A stretch of 64,000 nucleotides of DNA from Nocardioides sp. Root240. Its GTDB lineage: Bacteria > Actinomycetota > Actinomycetes > Propionibacteriales > Nocardioidaceae. A model generated the notes under the pieces. The model was not told the origin of the DNA and searched no databases. It saw only the letters and a program-made list of their open reading frames with translations. Below are positions 23,595 to 32,716 of the stretch, piece after piece (position 1 is the first letter of the stretch; every line of letters starts with the position of its first letter). The position numbers were made by a program, and so were the translations under genes. The stretch is taken from the NCBI RefSeq assembly GCF_001428825.1, contig NZ_LMIT01000001.1, forward strand, positions 331,897-395,896, given 5' to 3'.

Positions 23595-25302
23595 CATGAG
23601 CAAGGTCGCCACGACCAACGGCACCACGCCGGCCACGGACGCCAAGGGCGCCAAGGCCGCGGGTGCGATCGCCAACTGGGCCGACGAGCGCCTCGGCCTC
23701 GGCACGGCCATGAAGAAGAACCTGCGCAAGGTCTTCCCGGACCACTGGTCCTTCATGCTGGGCGAGATCGCCCTGTGGAGCTTCGTCGTCCTGCTGCTGA
23801 CCGGTGTCTTCCTGACGCTCTGGTTCGACCCGAGCATGAGCGAGGTCCAGTACAACGGCGCCTACGACCCGCTGCGCGGCAAGCACGTCTCGTCGGCGTT
23901 CGCGTCCACGATGGACATCTCGTTCGACGTCCGCGGCGGTCTGCTCATGCGGCAGATGCACCACTGGGCGGCAATGATCTTCATCGCCTCGATGATGATC
24001 CACATGATGCGCGTCTACTTCACGGGCGCCTTCCGCAAGCCGCGCGAGCTCAACTGGGTCATCGGCTGCCTGCTCCTGCTGCTCGGCACGATCGAGGGCT
24101 TCACCGGCTACTCGCTCCCCGACGACCTGCTCTCGGGCACGGGCGTCCGGGCCGCGGACGGCTTCATGAAGGCCTCCCCCGTCGTCGGCTCGTACATGTC
24201 GTTCTTCCTCTTCGGAGGCGAGTTCCCGGGTGAGTCGATCATCCCGCGGTTCTACGTCATGCACATCCTGCTGATCCCGGGCATCCTGCTCGCCCTGGTC
24301 GCCGCCCACATGCTGCTGCTCGTCTACCACAAGCACACGCAGTGGGCCGGCCCCGGCCGCACCGAGGAGAACGTCGTCGGCTACCCGATGCTCCCCGTGT
24401 ACGCCGCGAAGGCCGGTGGCTTCTTCTTCATCGTGTTCGGCGTGATCACCCTGATGGGTGGCCTGTTCTCGCTCAACCCGGTCTGGAAGTTCGGCCCCTA
24501 CGACCCGTCCAAGGTGACCGCGGGCTCCCAGCCCGACTGGTACATGGGCTGGCCCGACGGCCTCCTCCGCATCATCCCCGCCTGGGAGACCCACATCTTC
24601 GGGATCACCCTGTCGTGGAACGTCATGCTGCCGATCCTGGTCATGCCGCCGCTGATGCTGATGATCCTGATGGCGCTGCCGTTCATCGAGGCGTGGATCA
24701 CGGGCGACAAGCGGGAGCACCACCTGCTCCAGCGCCCGCGCAACGCGCCGACGCGCACGGCGATCATGGTGGCGCTGATGACCTTCTACGGCCTCTCGTG
24801 GGCCGCGGGCGGCAACGACATCATCGCGATCAAGATGCACCTGAGCATCAACGAGATCACCTACTTCATGCGCGGCGCGGTCTTCATCGGACCGGTCATC
24901 GCCTTCATCATCGCTCGACGCTGGTGCATCTCGCTCCAGCGCCACGACGAGGGCAAGCTGCTCCACGGCATCGAGTCCGGTGTCCTGGTCCGCTCCCCCG
25001 AGGGCGCGTACGCCGAGAAGCACGTCCCGCTCCCCGTGAGCGAGGCCTACACGCTCTCGGCCCGGGACGACGACCCGACGCCGGAGACGGTCGAGGAGAT
25101 CGAGGCCTCCGGCCTCGCGGGCCGCAAGGTCCGGCTCCGCAAGCTGCGGGCGAAGCTGCAGGCGCTGTTCTTCGCGGACAACATCCAGAAGCCGACCGCC
25201 GAGGAGCTGCACGACGCTCAGCACCACGCCGAGCACGAGCTCCACGAGCTCGAGTCGCAGATCGCCGCCGGCCCGAACCGTCACGGTCCGACCGAGCACT
25301 GA
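23581..25302 (+). CDS. qcrB: Cytochrome b subunit of bc1 complex
   Basis: A 573-aa quinol-oxidising cytochrome b. The paired heme-binding His residues are visible (MHHWAAMIFIASMMIHMMR and MHILLIPG...AAHMLLL). The PDWYMGWPDG segment corresponds to the Qo-site PEWY loop. The C-terminus has the long hydrophilic actinobacterial extension (about 430-573). ATG 23581 overlaps the qcrA stop; ATG 23596 is an alternative 5 codons downstream. A strong terminator follows the stop. Confidence 0.96.
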   Translation: MTAGDMSKVATTNGTTPATDAKGAKAAGAIANWADERLGLGTAMKKNLRKVFPDHWSFMLGEIALWSFVVLLLTGVFLTLWFDPSMSEVQYNGAYDPLRGKHVSSAFASTMDISFDVRGGLLMRQMHHWAAMIFIASMMIHMMRVYFTGAFRKPRELNWVIGCLLLLLGTIEGFTGYSLPDDLLSGTGVRAADGFMKASPVVGSYMSFFLFGGEFPGESIIPRFYVMHILLIPGILLALVAAHMLLLVYHKHTQWAGPGRTEENVVGYPMLPVYAAKAGGFFFIVFGVITLMGGLFSLNPVWKFGPYDPSKVTAGSQPDWYMGWPDGLLRIIPAWETHIFGITLSWNVMLPILVMPPLMLMILMALPFIEAWITGDKREHHLLQRPRNAPTRTAIMVALMTFYGLSWAAGGNDIIAIKMHLSINEITYFMRGAVFIGPVIAFIIARRWCISLQRHDEGKLLHGIESGVLVRSPEGAYAEKHVPLPVSEAYTLSARDDDPTPETVEEIEASGLAGRKVRLRKLRAKLQALFFADNIQKPTAEELHDAQHHAEHELHELESQIAAGPNRHGPTEH

Positions 25303-25315
25303 TCACCCGGCGCAC

Positions 25316-25348
25316 AGGACGCCGCTCCCCCACGGGGAGCGGCGTCCT
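25316..25348 (+). terminator. qcrB terminator
   Basis: A 15-bp perfect stem (AGGACGCCGCTCCCC with GGGGAGCGGCGTCCT) with a 3-nt loop, 14 nt after the qcrB stop, followed by a short TTCC tail. It should end the ctaE-qcrCAB message. Confidence 0.88.
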
Positions 25349-25364
25349 TCCGCATGTGGAGGTG

Positions 25365-25571
25365 GGCGCGTGGACGCCTCCGACGCCTCCCGGTGCCTCC
25401 GGTGCCTCCCGGGGTGTCCCTTGCGGGTGCAGAGCGGGGACCCTGCCGTCGGCGGTCCGCTGCTGGGGCACGTGCATCTGATGCTCACGCCGACGGCACC
25501 CCGATGCACCCGCAAGGGACACCCCGTACGGCCCCTGCGGCCCCGTCCGGCGTCTCCGGCGTCCACGCGCC
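25365..25571. repeat. 207-bp nested palindromic element
   Basis: Three perfect nested inverted repeats share one centre: 14 bp (GGCGCGTGGACGCC, 25365-25378 with 25558-25571), 21 bp (25411-25431 with 25505-25525), and 11 bp (TGCCGTCGGCG, 25444-25454 with 25488-25498). The unit has no credible ORF and lies between two convergent genes that each have their own terminator. With the flanking hairpins it accounts for most of the 371-bp gene-free stretch 25303-25673. Confidence 0.8.
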
Positions 25572-25627
25572 TTCCGGGACCCCGGAGGCTCTGGTCAGCC
25601 GAGCAGAGAGCGCCCCCGGGAACGGAA

Positions 25628-25655
25628 CGAGCCCACCGGATCACCGGTGGGCTCG
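25628..25655 (-). terminator. Terminator of the L,D-transpeptidase gene
   Basis: A 12-bp perfect stem (CGAGCCCACCGG with CCGGTGGGCTCG) with loop ATCA, 19 nt past the minus-strand stop. The minus-strand tail reads TTCCGTTCCC. Confidence 0.82.
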
Positions 25656-25673
25656 CTCTGCGTGTGGTGGGGC

Positions 25674-26876
25674 TCAGCTCAGGGCGGAGTCCGCCCGGTA
25701 GCTCGCCCAGGAGATGTTCCAGTCGCCGTAGCCGTTGTCGGGCTCCATCGGGCGGTCGGTGCCGACGTACTCGACGACGTCGCCGCGGCGGGTCATGTCG
25801 TAGAGCCAGGCCGCGTTGTCGGTGCTCATCCCGGTGCAGCCGTGGGAGACGTTGGCGTAGCCCTGCGAGCCGACCGACCACGGGGCCGCGTGGATGAACT
25901 CGCCGGAGTTGGTCAGGCGCATGGCCCACTTCACGTCGTCGATGTCATAGGCCTCGGAGGAGCCGGCCGGGATGCCGACGGTCTCGGAGTTCATCCGGCG
26001 GGAGGCGAACTTCTCCATGATGACCTTGACGCCGGAGCGGGTGGTGAAGCCCTCCTTGCCGGTGGTGATCGGCAGGGTGCGGATCAGCTTGCCGTTCTCG
26101 AAGACCTTCATCTTGTGGGTCCGGGCGTTGACCTTGTAGACGTGGGCGTCGCCGACCTTGAAGTCGACGTCGCGGTCCTCCTGGCCGTAGATGCCGCCGC
26201 CCGCGCTCACGCCGTTGATGTCGACGGCGACGCTCACCCGGGAGCCGGCCTTCCAGTACGTGCGAGGCCGCCAGTGGGCCTCCTTGTCGCTCACCCAGCG
26301 CCAGGAGCCGGCTTGCTGCGGGGTGGCGGTGACCTTCATCCGCTTCTCGAAGGCGGCCTTGTTGGTCACCGGGAGGTCGAAGGTGACCACGACGGGCATG
26401 CCGACGCCCACGGTCTCGCCCTGGAGGGGCGCCACCGAGGGGTAGGTCTGCTGGTCGAGCCCGAGGGCCTGGGTGCTGAACGGGGTGATGCTCTCGACGG
26501 TCGTGCCGTCGGAGCTCGTCGCGACCGCGCGGATGCGGTAGCGGGCGCCGGGCTCGAGGCGCTCGTCGGCGACCCAGCGCGAGCCACCCACGATCTTGCC
26601 GGTGACCTTGCCGGCCTTCGACCGGACCGTCACCGAGGTCAGCGTGCCGTCGACCGCGGAGACCCGCAGCAGGGTGCTGACCGGGACGCCCTGGGCGCCC
26701 GCCTTGACGTTGGCCTGGACGGTGGCCTTCACGACGGCGGCCGCCGTCGTCTCCGGGGCGTCGTCGCCGCCACCGCCTCCGGGGCTGAAGCCGGAGCCGT
26801 CGCAGCCTGCCGCCGCCACCGCCAGGACCGAGAGCACAGCGCAGCCGCGCGCGATGCGGGAGCGGCGGGAAGTCAT
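25674..26876 (-). CDS. L,D-transpeptidase lipoprotein (YkuD domain)
   Basis: A 400-aa wall cross-linking enzyme of the mycobacterial Ldt type. A lipobox (LAVAAAGC) puts the lipid Cys near residue 25, followed by a Gly-rich linker, two Ig-like domains (about 50-250), and a C-terminal YkuD domain with an intact catalytic motif: HAAPWSVGSQG then SHGCTGMS, the Cys being the nucleophile. ATG at 26876 is chosen because the upstream in-frame TTG adds only four residues. It lies downstream of ctaF on the same strand, separated by a hairpin. Confidence 0.95.
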   Translation of the reverse strand: MTSRRSRIARGCAVLSVLAVAAAGCDGSGFSPGGGGGDDAPETTAAAVVKATVQANVKAGAQGVPVSTLLRVSAVDGTLTSVTVRSKAGKVTGKIVGGSRWVADERLEPGARYRIRAVATSSDGTTVESITPFSTQALGLDQQTYPSVAPLQGETVGVGMPVVVTFDLPVTNKAAFEKRMKVTATPQQAGSWRWVSDKEAHWRPRTYWKAGSRVSVAVDINGVSAGGGIYGQEDRDVDFKVGDAHVYKVNARTHKMKVFENGKLIRTLPITTGKEGFTTRSGVKVIMEKFASRRMNSETVGIPAGSSEAYDIDDVKWAMRLTNSGEFIHAAPWSVGSQGYANVSHGCTGMSTDNAAWLYDMTRRGDVVEYVGTDRPMEPDNGYGDWNISWASYRADSALS

Positions 26877-26932
26877 GAACACTGGCAAATCGTACCTGTC
26901 GGGTGCACGGAACCCCGCTTCAAAAGCGCGTC

Positions 26933-26963
26933 GGCGGTGTCACACCTGAGGTGTGACACCGCC
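26933..26963 (-). terminator. Perfect dyad after ctaF
   Basis: GGCGGTGTCACACCT and its exact inverse around a single central base: a 15-bp dyad. On the minus strand it follows the ctaF stop by 16 nt and is followed by GCGCTTTTGAAGC, so it reads as a terminator. The very short centre also fits a protein-binding dyad upstream of the transpeptidase gene. Confidence 0.72.
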
Positions 26964-26979
26964 AACAGCAGCTGGTGGA

Positions 26980-27396
26980 TCAGTGTGCGTAGTCGCCGCG
27001 GTAGTACTCGAAGATCCAGCCCGAGACGGCGATCGCGCCGAGGACGAAGCCGATGATCATCAGCCACCAGGCGAGCACCGCCGTGGCGAACACGATGATG
27101 CCGAGGGTGCAGGCGCACCAGAACGGCCACCAGGAGTACGGCGGGAAGAAGCCGAGCTCGCCGGCACCGTCCGCGATCTCGCCGTCCTTGCGGTCCTCCG
27201 GACGGAGGTCCATCTTCTGGGCGTGCACGCCGAGGTAGGCGGTGACCATCGCGCACAGCAGCGTGGTCATGACCAGGGCGGACGTGCCGGTCCAGTCGGC
27301 GCCGGAGTCACCGGCGTCGGTGATGAACCAGTAGGCGGGGCTGACCAGGACCAGGAAGATCGTGGTCACACCGAAGATCCATGCCTCGATCTTCAT
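26980..27396 (-). CDS. ctaF: Cytochrome c oxidase subunit IV (actinobacterial)
   Basis: A 138-aa small oxidase subunit specific to actinobacteria. It has four hydrophobic helices: two in the first 60 residues and two after the YSWWPFWCACTLGI segment, ending in GWIFEYYRGDYAH, a family hallmark. The ATG overlaps the ctaD stop by one base (TGATG). It completes the ctaC-ctaD-ctaF unit. Confidence 0.93.
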   Translation of the reverse strand: MKIEAWIFGVTTIFLVLVSPAYWFITDAGDSGADWTGTSALVMTTLLCAMVTAYLGVHAQKMDLRPEDRKDGEIADGAGELGFFPPYSWWPFWCACTLGIIVFATAVLAWWLMIIGFVLGAIAVSGWIFEYYRGDYAH

Positions 27397-29087
27397 CAGG
27401 CGTCGACCTCCTTGGCGCCGGCCGCAGCGGCGACCGGCTCGTCGTACATCTCGATGGCGGCGATCTCCGGGTGGTGGAGGTCGAACGCGGGCGACTCCGA
27501 GCGGATGCGCGGGATCGAGTGGAAGTTGTGGCGCGGCGGCGGGCAGCTCGTGGCCCACTCCAGCGACCGGCCCCAGCCCCACGGGTCGTCGGTGTTGACC
27601 AGCGGACCCTTGCGGGAGACGTAGACGTTGTAGAAGAACGGCAGGAGCGAGGACGCGAGCACGAAGGCGCCGATCGTCGAGACCTGGTTCATGAACTCCC
27701 AGTTGTCACCCGGCAGGTAGTCGGCGTACCGACGCGGCATGCCCTCGATGCCCAGCCAGTGCTGGATGAGGAAGGTCGTGTGGAAGCCGATGAACAGCAG
27801 CCAGAAGTGGATCTTGCCGAGGCGCTCGTCGAGCATCCGTCCGGTGAGCTTGGGCCACCAGAAGTAGAAGCCCGCGAACATCGCGAACACGACCGTCCCG
27901 AACACCGTGTAGTGGAAGTGCGCCACCACGAAGTAGGAGTCGGACACGTGGAAGTCGAGCGGCGGGCTGGCCAGGATGATGCCGGTCAGGCCACCGAAGA
28001 GGAAGGTCGTGAGGAAGCCGATCGACCAGAGCATGGGCGTGTCCATGCGTACCGATCCGCCCCACATCGTGCCGATCCAGTTGAAGAACTTCACGCCGGT
28101 CGGGACGGCGATCAGGAACGTCATGCCGGAGAAGAAGGCGAGGTTGACCGCGCCGGTCACGAACATGTGGTGCGCCCACACGGCGACCGAGAGGATCGCG
28201 ATGCCGAGCGTCGCGCCGACCAGGCCGATGTAGCCGAAGATCGGCTTGCGGCTGAAGACCGGCAGGATCTCGGAGATGATGCCGAAGAACGGCAACGCGA
28301 TGATGTAGACCTCTGGGTGGCCGAAGAACCAGAACAGGTGCTGCCACAGGATGGCCCCACCGTGCGAGGTGTCGAAGACGTGGGCCCCGATCTGGCGGTC
28401 CGCCTCGAGCGAGAGCAGCGCGCCGGCGAGGATCGGGAAGGCCACCAGGACCAGGATCGCGGTGATCAGCACGGTCCACACGAAGATCGGCATCCGGAAC
28501 ATGGTCATGCCAGGGGCACGCATGCAGATGATCGTGGTGATGAAGTTGACCGCACCGAGGATGGTGCCGAGACCACCCATCCACAGACCCATGATCCAGA
28601 GGTCACCGCCCACGCCGGGGCTGTTGACCGAGTCGGACAGCGGCGTGTAGGCGAACCAGCCGAACGACGCCGCACCCTGCGGGGTGAGGAAGCCGGCACC
28701 GGCGATCAGGCCACCGAACAGGTAGAGCCAGTAGCTGAACATGTTCAGGCGCGGGAACGCGACGTCGGGCGCACCGATCTGCAGGGGCATGATCGCGTTG
28801 CCGAAGCCGAAGAACAGCGGCGTCGCGAACAGCAGCAGCATGATCGTGCCGTGCATCGTGAAGAGCTGGTTGTAGAGCTCCTCGTTGACCAGCTGGCTGC
28901 CCGGGTAGGCGAGCTCGGACCGGATCAGCAGCGCCATGATGCCCGCCGCGACGAACCAGAACATCGCCGTACCGAAGTACAGGTTGCCGATCAGCTTGTG
29001 GTCCGTGGTCGTCATGACCCGGACGATCTGCTGGCCGAGCGGCTTGCGCTCGGACAGCTCCGCGTTGCGGGTGAGCGTGGCGGTCAC
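27396..29087 (-). CDS. ctaD: Cytochrome c oxidase subunit I
   Basis: A 563-aa twelve-helix catalytic subunit of aa3 oxidase. The binuclear-centre motifs are intact: [15 protein letters not shown] (Cu-B His and cross-linked Tyr), WAHHMF, and the heme ligands in [11 protein letters not shown]. The start at 29087 overlaps the ctaC stop by 4 nt. The long hydrophilic C-terminus is usual for actinobacteria. Confidence 0.98.
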   Translation of the reverse strand: MTATLTRNAELSERKPLGQQIVRVMTTTDHKLIGNLYFGTAMFWFVAAGIMALLIRSELAYPGSQLVNEELYNQLFTMHGTIMLLLFATPLFFGFGNAIMPLQIGAPDVAFPRLNMFSYWLYLFGGLIAGAGFLTPQGAASFGWFAYTPLSDSVNSPGVGGDLWIMGLWMGGLGTILGAVNFITTIICMRAPGMTMFRMPIFVWTVLITAILVLVAFPILAGALLSLEADRQIGAHVFDTSHGGAILWQHLFWFFGHPEVYIIALPFFGIISEILPVFSRKPIFGYIGLVGATLGIAILSVAVWAHHMFVTGAVNLAFFSGMTFLIAVPTGVKFFNWIGTMWGGSVRMDTPMLWSIGFLTTFLFGGLTGIILASPPLDFHVSDSYFVVAHFHYTVFGTVVFAMFAGFYFWWPKLTGRMLDERLGKIHFWLLFIGFHTTFLIQHWLGIEGMPRRYADYLPGDNWEFMNQVSTIGAFVLASSLLPFFYNVYVSRKGPLVNTDDPWGWGRSLEWATSCPPPRHNFHSIPRIRSESPAFDLHHPEIAAIEMYDEPVAAAAGAKEVDA

Positions 29088-29959
29088 TCGTGCTCCTCCT
29101 CGTCGTGGTTGATGAGGTTCTCGGAGTAGACGCCACCCTTGACCGGCTCGTCGGAGACGTGCTCGGGGTCAGCAGCGAGCTTCTTGAGGAATGCCTCGTA
29201 CTCGGCCTCGGTCACGACCTTCACCCGGAACAGCATCCGCGAGTGGTAGGCGCCACAGAGTTCGTAGCACTTGCCGTCGAAGGTGCCGGTGCCCGTGGGC
29301 TTGACCTGGAACGAGTTGTCGTTGCCCGGGACGACGTCCATGCGCATCGCGAAGGCCGGGACGCCGAAGTCGTGGATCACGTCGGGGCTGTAGAGGTCGA
29401 ACTCGACCGTCTTGCCGACCGGGATCACCAGCGTGGGGATGTCGTCACCACCGGCGCTGTTGACGTAGACGTTCTTGCCGCCGGCAGCCTCGGTGTCGGG
29501 GTAGTTGAACGTCCACTGCCACTTCTGGCCGACGACCAGCACGGTGACGTCGGGGTTCTCCACCTCGTCGAGCGCGATGTTCTGCACGCGCACGGTGTGG
29601 GCGAAGAACGCGATCACCATGATGACCGGGAAGATCGTGTAGAAGATCTCGATCGGCAGGTTGTAGCGCGTCTGGACCGGGACCTCGTCGTCACTGCGAC
29701 GACGGAACCAGATCGGGACGCCGATGATGAGCGCCCACGTGATCACGCCGGTGACGAGAGCAGCGATCCACGCTCCCTGCCACAGCTGCAGGATGTGCTC
29801 ACCCTGCTCCGACTTGATCTCCGGCATGCCGATCCGTTCCCACTGGGAATCGGTCGAGCAGCCGGACAACGCGGCCGCGAGTACGACGAATCCGGCGAGC
29901 GGGATCGCGCGACGGAACCGTCGCTGCGCCCGCGGACGCTCGGGGTGCCACCAGCCCAC
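29084..29959 (-). CDS. ctaC: Cytochrome c oxidase subunit II
   Basis: A 291-aa subunit II with a lipoprotein signal ([10 protein letters not shown]), two membrane helices (about 60-85 and 105-130) and a cupredoxin domain. The binuclear Cu-A ligands are visible in [12 protein letters not shown], with the upstream His in [12 protein letters not shown] at 29959 has AGGAAGG 7 nt upstream and gives a normal length; the frame extends further only as an artefact. It is the first gene of ctaC-ctaD-ctaF. Confidence 0.96.
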   Translation of the reverse strand: MGWWHPERPRAQRRFRRAIPLAGFVVLAAALSGCSTDSQWERIGMPEIKSEQGEHILQLWQGAWIAALVTGVITWALIIGVPIWFRRRSDDEVPVQTRYNLPIEIFYTIFPVIMVIAFFAHTVRVQNIALDEVENPDVTVLVVGQKWQWTFNYPDTEAAGGKNVYVNSAGGDDIPTLVIPVGKTVEFDLYSPDVIHDFGVPAFAMRMDVVPGNDNSFQVKPTGTGTFDGKCYELCGAYHSRMLFRVKVVTEAEYEAFLKKLAADPEHVSDEPVKGGVYSENLINHDEEEHE

Positions 29960-30097
29960 GAACGAGCCTTCCTCTCGAGGGTCAGAACTACAGCGAACAG
30001 TAGCGGAGGACGACCTCGTGCGGCGCGCGGGGTGGGTCGTTTCGGACCAGCAGTCCCTCCTCCCCCGCTGGGCACGGCCTGGTTCTATGGTCAGGTG

Positions 30098-31216
30098 GTG
30101 AGCAGCACCCCCGAGGTCTACCTCGACAGCGCCTCCGCCGAGCGCCTGCACCCGGCCGCCCGCGAGACCCTGCTCGCCGCCCTCGAGAGGGGGTACGCCG
30201 ACCCGCGCCGCCTCCACGGTCCCGGCCGCGACGCGCGGCTGATCGTCGACAACGCCCGGGCGGTCGTGGCCGAGTGCCTCGGCGTGGCGCCGGACGAGGT
30301 GGGCTTCACCTCCTCGGGCACCGAGGCCGTGCACCGCGGCCTGCTCGGGCTGACGGCGGCCACGGGGCGGTACGGGATCGTCCACAGTGCGGTCGAGCAC
30401 TCGTCCGTGCTGCACGCCGCCCAGTGGCGCGACTCCCCTGCCCACGTCTCCGTCGCGGTCGACACCCTCGGCCACGTCGACCTCGCCGCGATGGCGGCGG
30501 CCGCACGCGAGCCCGGCGTGGGGGCGGTGGCGCTCCAGGCGGCCAACCAGGAGGTCGGGACGCTCCAGCGCGTCGACGAGCTGGACCTGCCGGCCGGCGT
30601 ACCGCTGCTCGTGGACGCGGCCGCGGCGTTCGGCCACGTGCCGCTCCCCCGGCGTTGGGACGCGCTGGCCGCATCCGCGCACAAGTGGGGCGGTCCGGCG
30701 GGCGTGGGTGTGCTGGCCGTACGGCGCGGCACCCGCTGGACGACACCGTTCCCCGGCGACGACGGCCTCGACCAGCCCGGCTTCCCCAACGTGCCGGCGG
30801 CCCTGGCCGCCGCCGCGGCCCTGCAGGCCGTGGTCGCGGAGCAGGCCGAGGTGGGGGCGCGCCTTTCAGTCCTCGTCGACAGGATCCGCTCGGCGGCCGC
30901 GGCACTGCCCGACGTCGAGGTCGTGGGCGACCCGGCGCACCGGCTCCCCCACCTGGTGACCTTCTCCGCGCTCTACGTGAGCGGGGACGAGATCGTCAAC
31001 GAGCTCGCGCGCCGAGGCTTCGGCGTGGCGAGCGGGTCGGCCTGCACGGCCTCGACCCTCGAGCCGAGCCACGTGCTCGCCGCGATGGGAGCCCTCACGC
31101 ACGGCAACGTGCGGGTGTCGCTCTCCCGGGACACGTCCGGGGAGCAGGTGGATGCCTTCTGCGCGGCGCTCGGCGAGGTCGTGACGGAGATCCGGAGCCG
31201 GGCGGGTGTGCCGTGA
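30098..31216 (+). CDS. Cysteine desulfurase (NifS/IscS-like, class V aminotransferase)
   Basis: A 372-aa PLP enzyme that takes sulfur from cysteine. The PLP-binding Lys is in SAHKWGGPAG and the active-site Cys loop reads GSACTASTLEPSHV, as in group I desulfurases. The N-terminus reads YLDSASAERLHP, where most relatives have YLDNAATT, so it is a divergent branch. The GTG at 30098 (tandem GTG at 30095) follows a TATGGT box closely, suggesting leaderless translation. It overlaps by 4 nt a TusA-like gene, its likely sulfur acceptor. Confidence 0.9.
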   Translation: MSSTPEVYLDSASAERLHPAARETLLAALERGYADPRRLHGPGRDARLIVDNARAVVAECLGVAPDEVGFTSSGTEAVHRGLLGLTAATGRYGIVHSAVEHSSVLHAAQWRDSPAHVSVAVDTLGHVDLAAMAAAAREPGVGAVALQAANQEVGTLQRVDELDLPAGVPLLVDAAAAFGHVPLPRRWDALAASAHKWGGPAGVGVLAVRRGTRWTTPFPGDDGLDQPGFPNVPAALAAAAALQAVVAEQAEVGARLSVLVDRIRSAAAALPDVEVVGDPAHRLPHLVTFSALYVSGDEIVNELARRGFGVASGSACTASTLEPSHVLAAMGALTHGNVRVSLSRDTSGEQVDAFCAALGEVVTEIRSRAGVP

Positions 31217-31437
31217 TCGAGATCGACTGCCGCGACCTGCCCTGCCCGCGCCCGGTCATCGAGCTGGCGAAGGCGCTGCCCGAGGTACCGGTCGGCGGCC
31301 GGATCGCGGTGGTTGCCCGCGACCCGGCCGCCCGGTACGACGTCCCGGCGTGGTGCCGGATGCGCGGCCAGGCCTACGTCGGCGAGGAGCTCGCCGACGA
31401 CGGGGTGCCGCGCTACGTGGTGGAACGGCTCAGCTGA
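31213..31437 (+). CDS. TusA-like sulfur carrier protein
   Basis: A 74-aa TusA/YedF-family protein with the CPxP signature near the N-terminus (CRDLPCPRPVIELA) and the alpha/beta fold pattern. The Cys of CPRP accepts persulfide sulfur. It is translationally coupled to the cysteine desulfurase (GTGA overlap), giving a complete two-gene sulfur relay whose end product (tRNA thiolation, cofactor, other) cannot be read from the sequence. Its 3' end overlaps the convergent adenosine kinase gene by 8 bp. Confidence 0.88.
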   Translation: MIEIDCRDLPCPRPVIELAKALPEVPVGGRIAVVARDPAARYDVPAWCRMRGQAYVGEELADDGVPRYVVERLS

Positions 31438-32419
31438 GGTGCTTGGCGACCTCGTCGGCCGCCTCGTCGCCGTAGGAGACGCGGACCCGCTCGACGAACT
31501 GCTCGAGCGTGAAGGTGTACTCCTGCGTGCCGACGGTCTCGACGACGTAGGCCGCGAGGACGCAGCCGACCTGCGCCGCGCGCTCGAGCGAGGTGCCCCA
31601 GGACAGCGCGGCCAGGAAGCCGCCGCGGAAGGCGTCGCCGACGCCGGTGGGCTCGACGGCCGCGACGTCCTTGGCGGCGGGGACCTCGAACGAGGTGCCG
31701 TCCTGCGAGGTCACCCGGACGCCGTCCTTGCCGAGCGTGGTGACCTGGATGCCGACCCGGGAGAGGACCTCCTCGGCGCTCCAGCCCGTCTTCTTCTCGA
31801 TGACGTGCGACTCGTACTCGTTGGAGAACAGGATCGCCGCGCCCTCGATCAGGTCGCGGATCAGGTCGCCCTCGGCGAAGGCGAGCTGCTGCGAGCAGTC
31901 GGCGATGAAGGGGTAGCCGCGCTGGCGGCACTCCTCGGTGTGGCGCTTCATGGCCTCGGGGTCGTCGGCGCCGATCAGGACGTACGTCGGCGCGCCGACG
32001 CGCTCCACGATGGGGAGCAGCTCGATCTGGCTGGCCTCGCTCATCGCGCCCGGGTAGAAGGACGCGAACTGGGCCATGGTGCTGTCGGTGGTGCAGACGA
32101 AGCGGGCGGTGTGCTTGCTCTCGGAGATGTGGACCGAGTCGCAGTCGACGCCGTTGCGCTCCAGCCACGAGCGGTAGTCGGCGAAGTCGTCGCCGGCCGC
32201 GCCGACGAGCACCGGACGGAGGCCGAGGCGGGCCAGGCCGAAGCACATGTTCGGCGCCACCCCTCCCCGGCGGATCTCGAGGTCGTTGACCAGGAAGGAG
32301 ACCGAGAGCTTGTCGAGCTGCTCGACGACGAGGGAGTCGGCGAACTTGCCGCCGAAGGTCATGAGGTGGTCCGTCGCGATCGAGCCGGCGATGAGGAGGG
32401 AGCCCGTGGGTGCAGTCAC
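31430..32419 (-). CDS. adoK: Adenosine kinase (PfkB family)
   Basis: A 329-aa PfkB-type kinase closely resembling mycobacterial adenosine kinase: N-terminal GSIATDHLMTFGGKF, RRGGVAPNMCFGLA, FYPGAMSEA, and the C-terminal anion-hole motif TGVGDAFRGGF with the catalytic Asp. It phosphorylates adenosine in purine salvage. GTG at 32419 is preferred because TTAATGTT precedes it by about 8 nt (leaderless); an ATG at 32431 is in frame. Its place between the oxidase genes and erpA matches mycobacterial gene order. Confidence 0.9.
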   Translation of the reverse strand: MTAPTGSLLIAGSIATDHLMTFGGKFADSLVVEQLDKLSVSFLVNDLEIRRGGVAPNMCFGLARLGLRPVLVGAAGDDFADYRSWLERNGVDCDSVHISESKHTARFVCTTDSTMAQFASFYPGAMSEASQIELLPIVERVGAPTYVLIGADDPEAMKRHTEECRQRGYPFIADCSQQLAFAEGDLIRDLIEGAAILFSNEYESHVIEKKTGWSAEEVLSRVGIQVTTLGKDGVRVTSQDGTSFEVPAAKDVAAVEPTGVGDAFRGGFLAALSWGTSLERAAQVGCVLAAYVVETVGTQEYTFTLEQFVERVRVSYGDEAADEVAKHLS

Positions 32420-32503
32420 GACACGGAACATTAACCGAGCCGTTGCAGCAATATCGGCGTATGGCTCTGGGTCTACTCCGTGGTAACGCCTAACGTCGAG
32501 GAC

Positions 32504-32716
32504 ATGACGCCGTACGAGGAGATCGCCGCCCCCCGCGACCTGCACGCCGACTGCGAGGCCGTGAGCCGCCGGCTCGAGCACGCAGCCGTCAAGGCCACCC
32601 GACCCGCGCCCAGCATCCACTTCGACGAGTTCCCCCGCGACGCCGGCAAGCGGGAGATCCGGATCTCCGAGGCCGCGCAGCGCCTGGCCAACGCGCTCCA
32701 CCTGCACCTCGACTAG
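32504..32716 (+). CDS. Small hypothetical protein
   Basis: A 70-aa charged protein (starts MTPYEEIAAPRDLHADCEAV, ends LANALHLHLD) with mixed helical pattern and one Cys; no family recognised. ATG at 32504 has GAGGA close upstream. It is divergent from adoK and ends directly at a long palindromic terminator, which supports it being a real gene. Confidence 0.55.
   Translation: MTPYEEIAAPRDLHADCEAVSRRLEHAAVKATRPAPSIHFDEFPRDAGKREIRISEAAQRLANALHLHLD

Noticed and set aside
25303..25673. Possible transposon remnant or small gene in the gene-free stretch after qcrB
   Set aside because: No transposase fragment or ORF with a ribosome site is seen; the sequence is explained by nested inverted repeats and two terminators.
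27381..29129. 582-aa plus-strand ORF antisense to ctaD, and similar long antisense ORFs elsewhere
   Set aside because: Long antisense ORFs are expected in GC-rich coding DNA; the product is Glu/Arg/His-rich without hydrophobic core, while the minus strand encodes a clear oxidase subunit.
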